Source: JAUIAI01 sp963732405
Lineage (GTDB): Bacteria; Pseudomonadota; Gammaproteobacteria; Burkholderiales; Burkholderiaceae_E
DNA: 64,000 nucleotides
Reading direction: 5' to 3'
Assembly: GCA_963732405.1 (NCBI GenBank)
Contig: CAVSZG010000003.1
Span: forward strand, 248,001-312,000
The translations under genes and the position numbers were made by a program. The notes beneath the pieces are model-generated. The model was not told the origin of the DNA. It saw nothing but the letters and a program-made list of their open reading frames with translations, and did not search any database. Each line of letters opens with the position of its first letter. The stretch's first letter is position 1. This document shows, in pieces, positions 63,401 through 64,000 of this stretch.

Positions 63401-64000
63401 TCACGGCAGGGGAAGCCGCATGATCGCCTGACCCATCCGGATCGTCGCGCCGTCGGTGATGCCCTGGGCGAGGCTGAAACCCCGTGGCGCGAACAGGATG
63501 ATGGTCGACCCATGCTCGAACCAACCCAGTTCCTCGCCCTTGTCGACCGTCGCATCACAAGGGATCTGATTGGGGCCACGATAGCTCAGGTGCAGACGGA
63601 CATCGAGCGCATGCAGGCGGATGCTGGCCACGAGAATCGCTGCCACCGGCACCAATGCCACGGCGTGGCCTCCCGCCAGGCGCAGATGAATCACCGCCCG
63701 CTCATTGCGGCAATACAGTCGCTGCACCCGGGCCAGGGCCGGAGGATTGACGTTCCAGGTATCGCCACTGATATACGTCACCTGTTCGATCCGTCCGTCA
63801 TACGGGGCGTGAAAGCGGTGATACATCGCCGAAGTCAGGCGTAGCGTGACATAACAGCCGCCACGCCACGGTGCTGCCGCGGTCATGGACGTGAACAGGT
63901 CGCCGATCGAATAGGGCAGCCCCTTGGCCTGAAGCACCGTGTCGTCCTCAACCATCCCGCATTGCCCGACAATCGCGTCGCACGGGCTCGCCAATACGCT
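63401..64000 (-). CDS. psd: Phosphatidylserine decarboxylase, C-terminal part (partial at right edge)
   Basis: About 199 codons open to the right edge; the start lies outside the window (the in-frame TTG at 63994 is not a convincing start). Family features are YHRFHAPYDGRIE, the YISGDTWNVNP stretch and the self-cleavage site GWFEHGSTI, where Ser becomes the pyruvoyl group of the alpha chain. It makes phosphatidylethanolamine in the inner membrane. Confidence 0.93.
   Translation of the reverse strand, partial: SVLASPCDAIVGQCGMVEDDTVLQAKGLPYSIGDLFTSMTAAAPWRGGCYVTLRLTSAMYHRFHAPYDGRIEQVTYISGDTWNVNPPALARVQRLYCRNERAVIHLRLAGGHAVALVPVAAILVASIRLHALDVRLHLSYRGPNQIPCDATVDKGEELGWFEHGSTIILFAPRGFSLAQGITDGATIRMGQAIMRLPLP

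Noticed and set aside
1..64000. tRNA, rRNA, CRISPR arrays and defence systems
   Set aside because: Scanning by eye showed no tRNA-like cloverleaf, no regularly spaced repeats and no restriction, toxin or phage-defence genes; the RTs are ordinary intron RTs.

Overview
The window is about 64 kb of high-GC proteobacterial DNA. The gene content (TRAP and Dpp-type transporters, RND efflux, ToxR-like winged-helix regulators, a sigma-54 controlled phenol pathway, PlsB-type acyltransferase, phosphatidylserine decarboxylase) fits a soil or aquatic gamma- or betaproteobacterium able to degrade aromatics. No rRNA, tRNA or CRISPR array was seen. Taxonomy is inferred from gene style only.

Layout. 1-3.8 kb: a TRAP operon (dctQ-dctM-dctP) whose dctP is interrupted by a group II intron that runs off the left edge. 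3.9-8.3 kb: a winged-helix/TPR/alpha-beta hydrolase fusion, a LuxR-type regulator and a secreted stand-alone hydrolase resembling the fused one. 8.5-10.3 kb: a complete-looking group II intron. 10.7-15.5 kb: a secreted histidine phosphatase, two spondin-domain exported proteins and a two-component system. 15.6-21.3 kb: a five-gene peptide/nickel-type ABC transporter. 21.4-26.5 kb: an RND pump, its adaptor and a GntR/FCD regulator. 26.5-35.3 kb: a DmpR/XylR-type activator, a -24/-12 promoter, multicomponent phenol hydroxylase (dmpKLMNOP), a XylT-type ferredoxin, catechol 2,3-dioxygenase and a ring-fission-product hydrolase. Phenol would be hydroxylated to catechol, cleaved meta and hydrolysed; the lower pathway is not in the window. 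35.4-42.1 kb: a second LuxR paralogue, a winged-helix ATPase regulator and a very unusual DyP peroxidase-cytochrome P450 fusion. 42.1-48.7 kb: a chemoreceptor remnant, a frameshifted CYTH-CHAD gene, a hydrolase, a PlsB-like acyltransferase, an esterase-like hydrolase and a broken AraC gene with its probable operator. 48.8-55.7 kb: an HpaB/4-hydroxybutyryl-CoA-dehydratase-like protein, a fused HyuA-HyuB hydantoinase/oxoprolinase and a Tat-exported amidohydrolase. 55.7-60.6 kb: a junkyard of mobile-element remnants around a sphingomonad-like segment with a frameshifted cysS. 60.6-62.6 kb: an arsenic operon (arsR-arsI-acr3). 62.8-64 kb: a phospholipid methyltransferase-like gene and a partial phosphatidylserine decarboxylase.

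Two stretches (about 28.7-31.1 kb and 56.4-57.7 kb) are dense in single-base indels, many of them compensating, while the rest of the window is largely clean. These may be assembly or low-coverage artefacts rather than biology, and the genes there are annotated as frameshifted, not as confidently dead. The strongest candidates for undescribed biology are the DyP-P450 fusion, the winged-helix/TPR/hydrolase fusion with its free-standing paralogue, the spondin-pair/two-component cluster and the HpaB-like/HyuAB/amidohydrolase operon.
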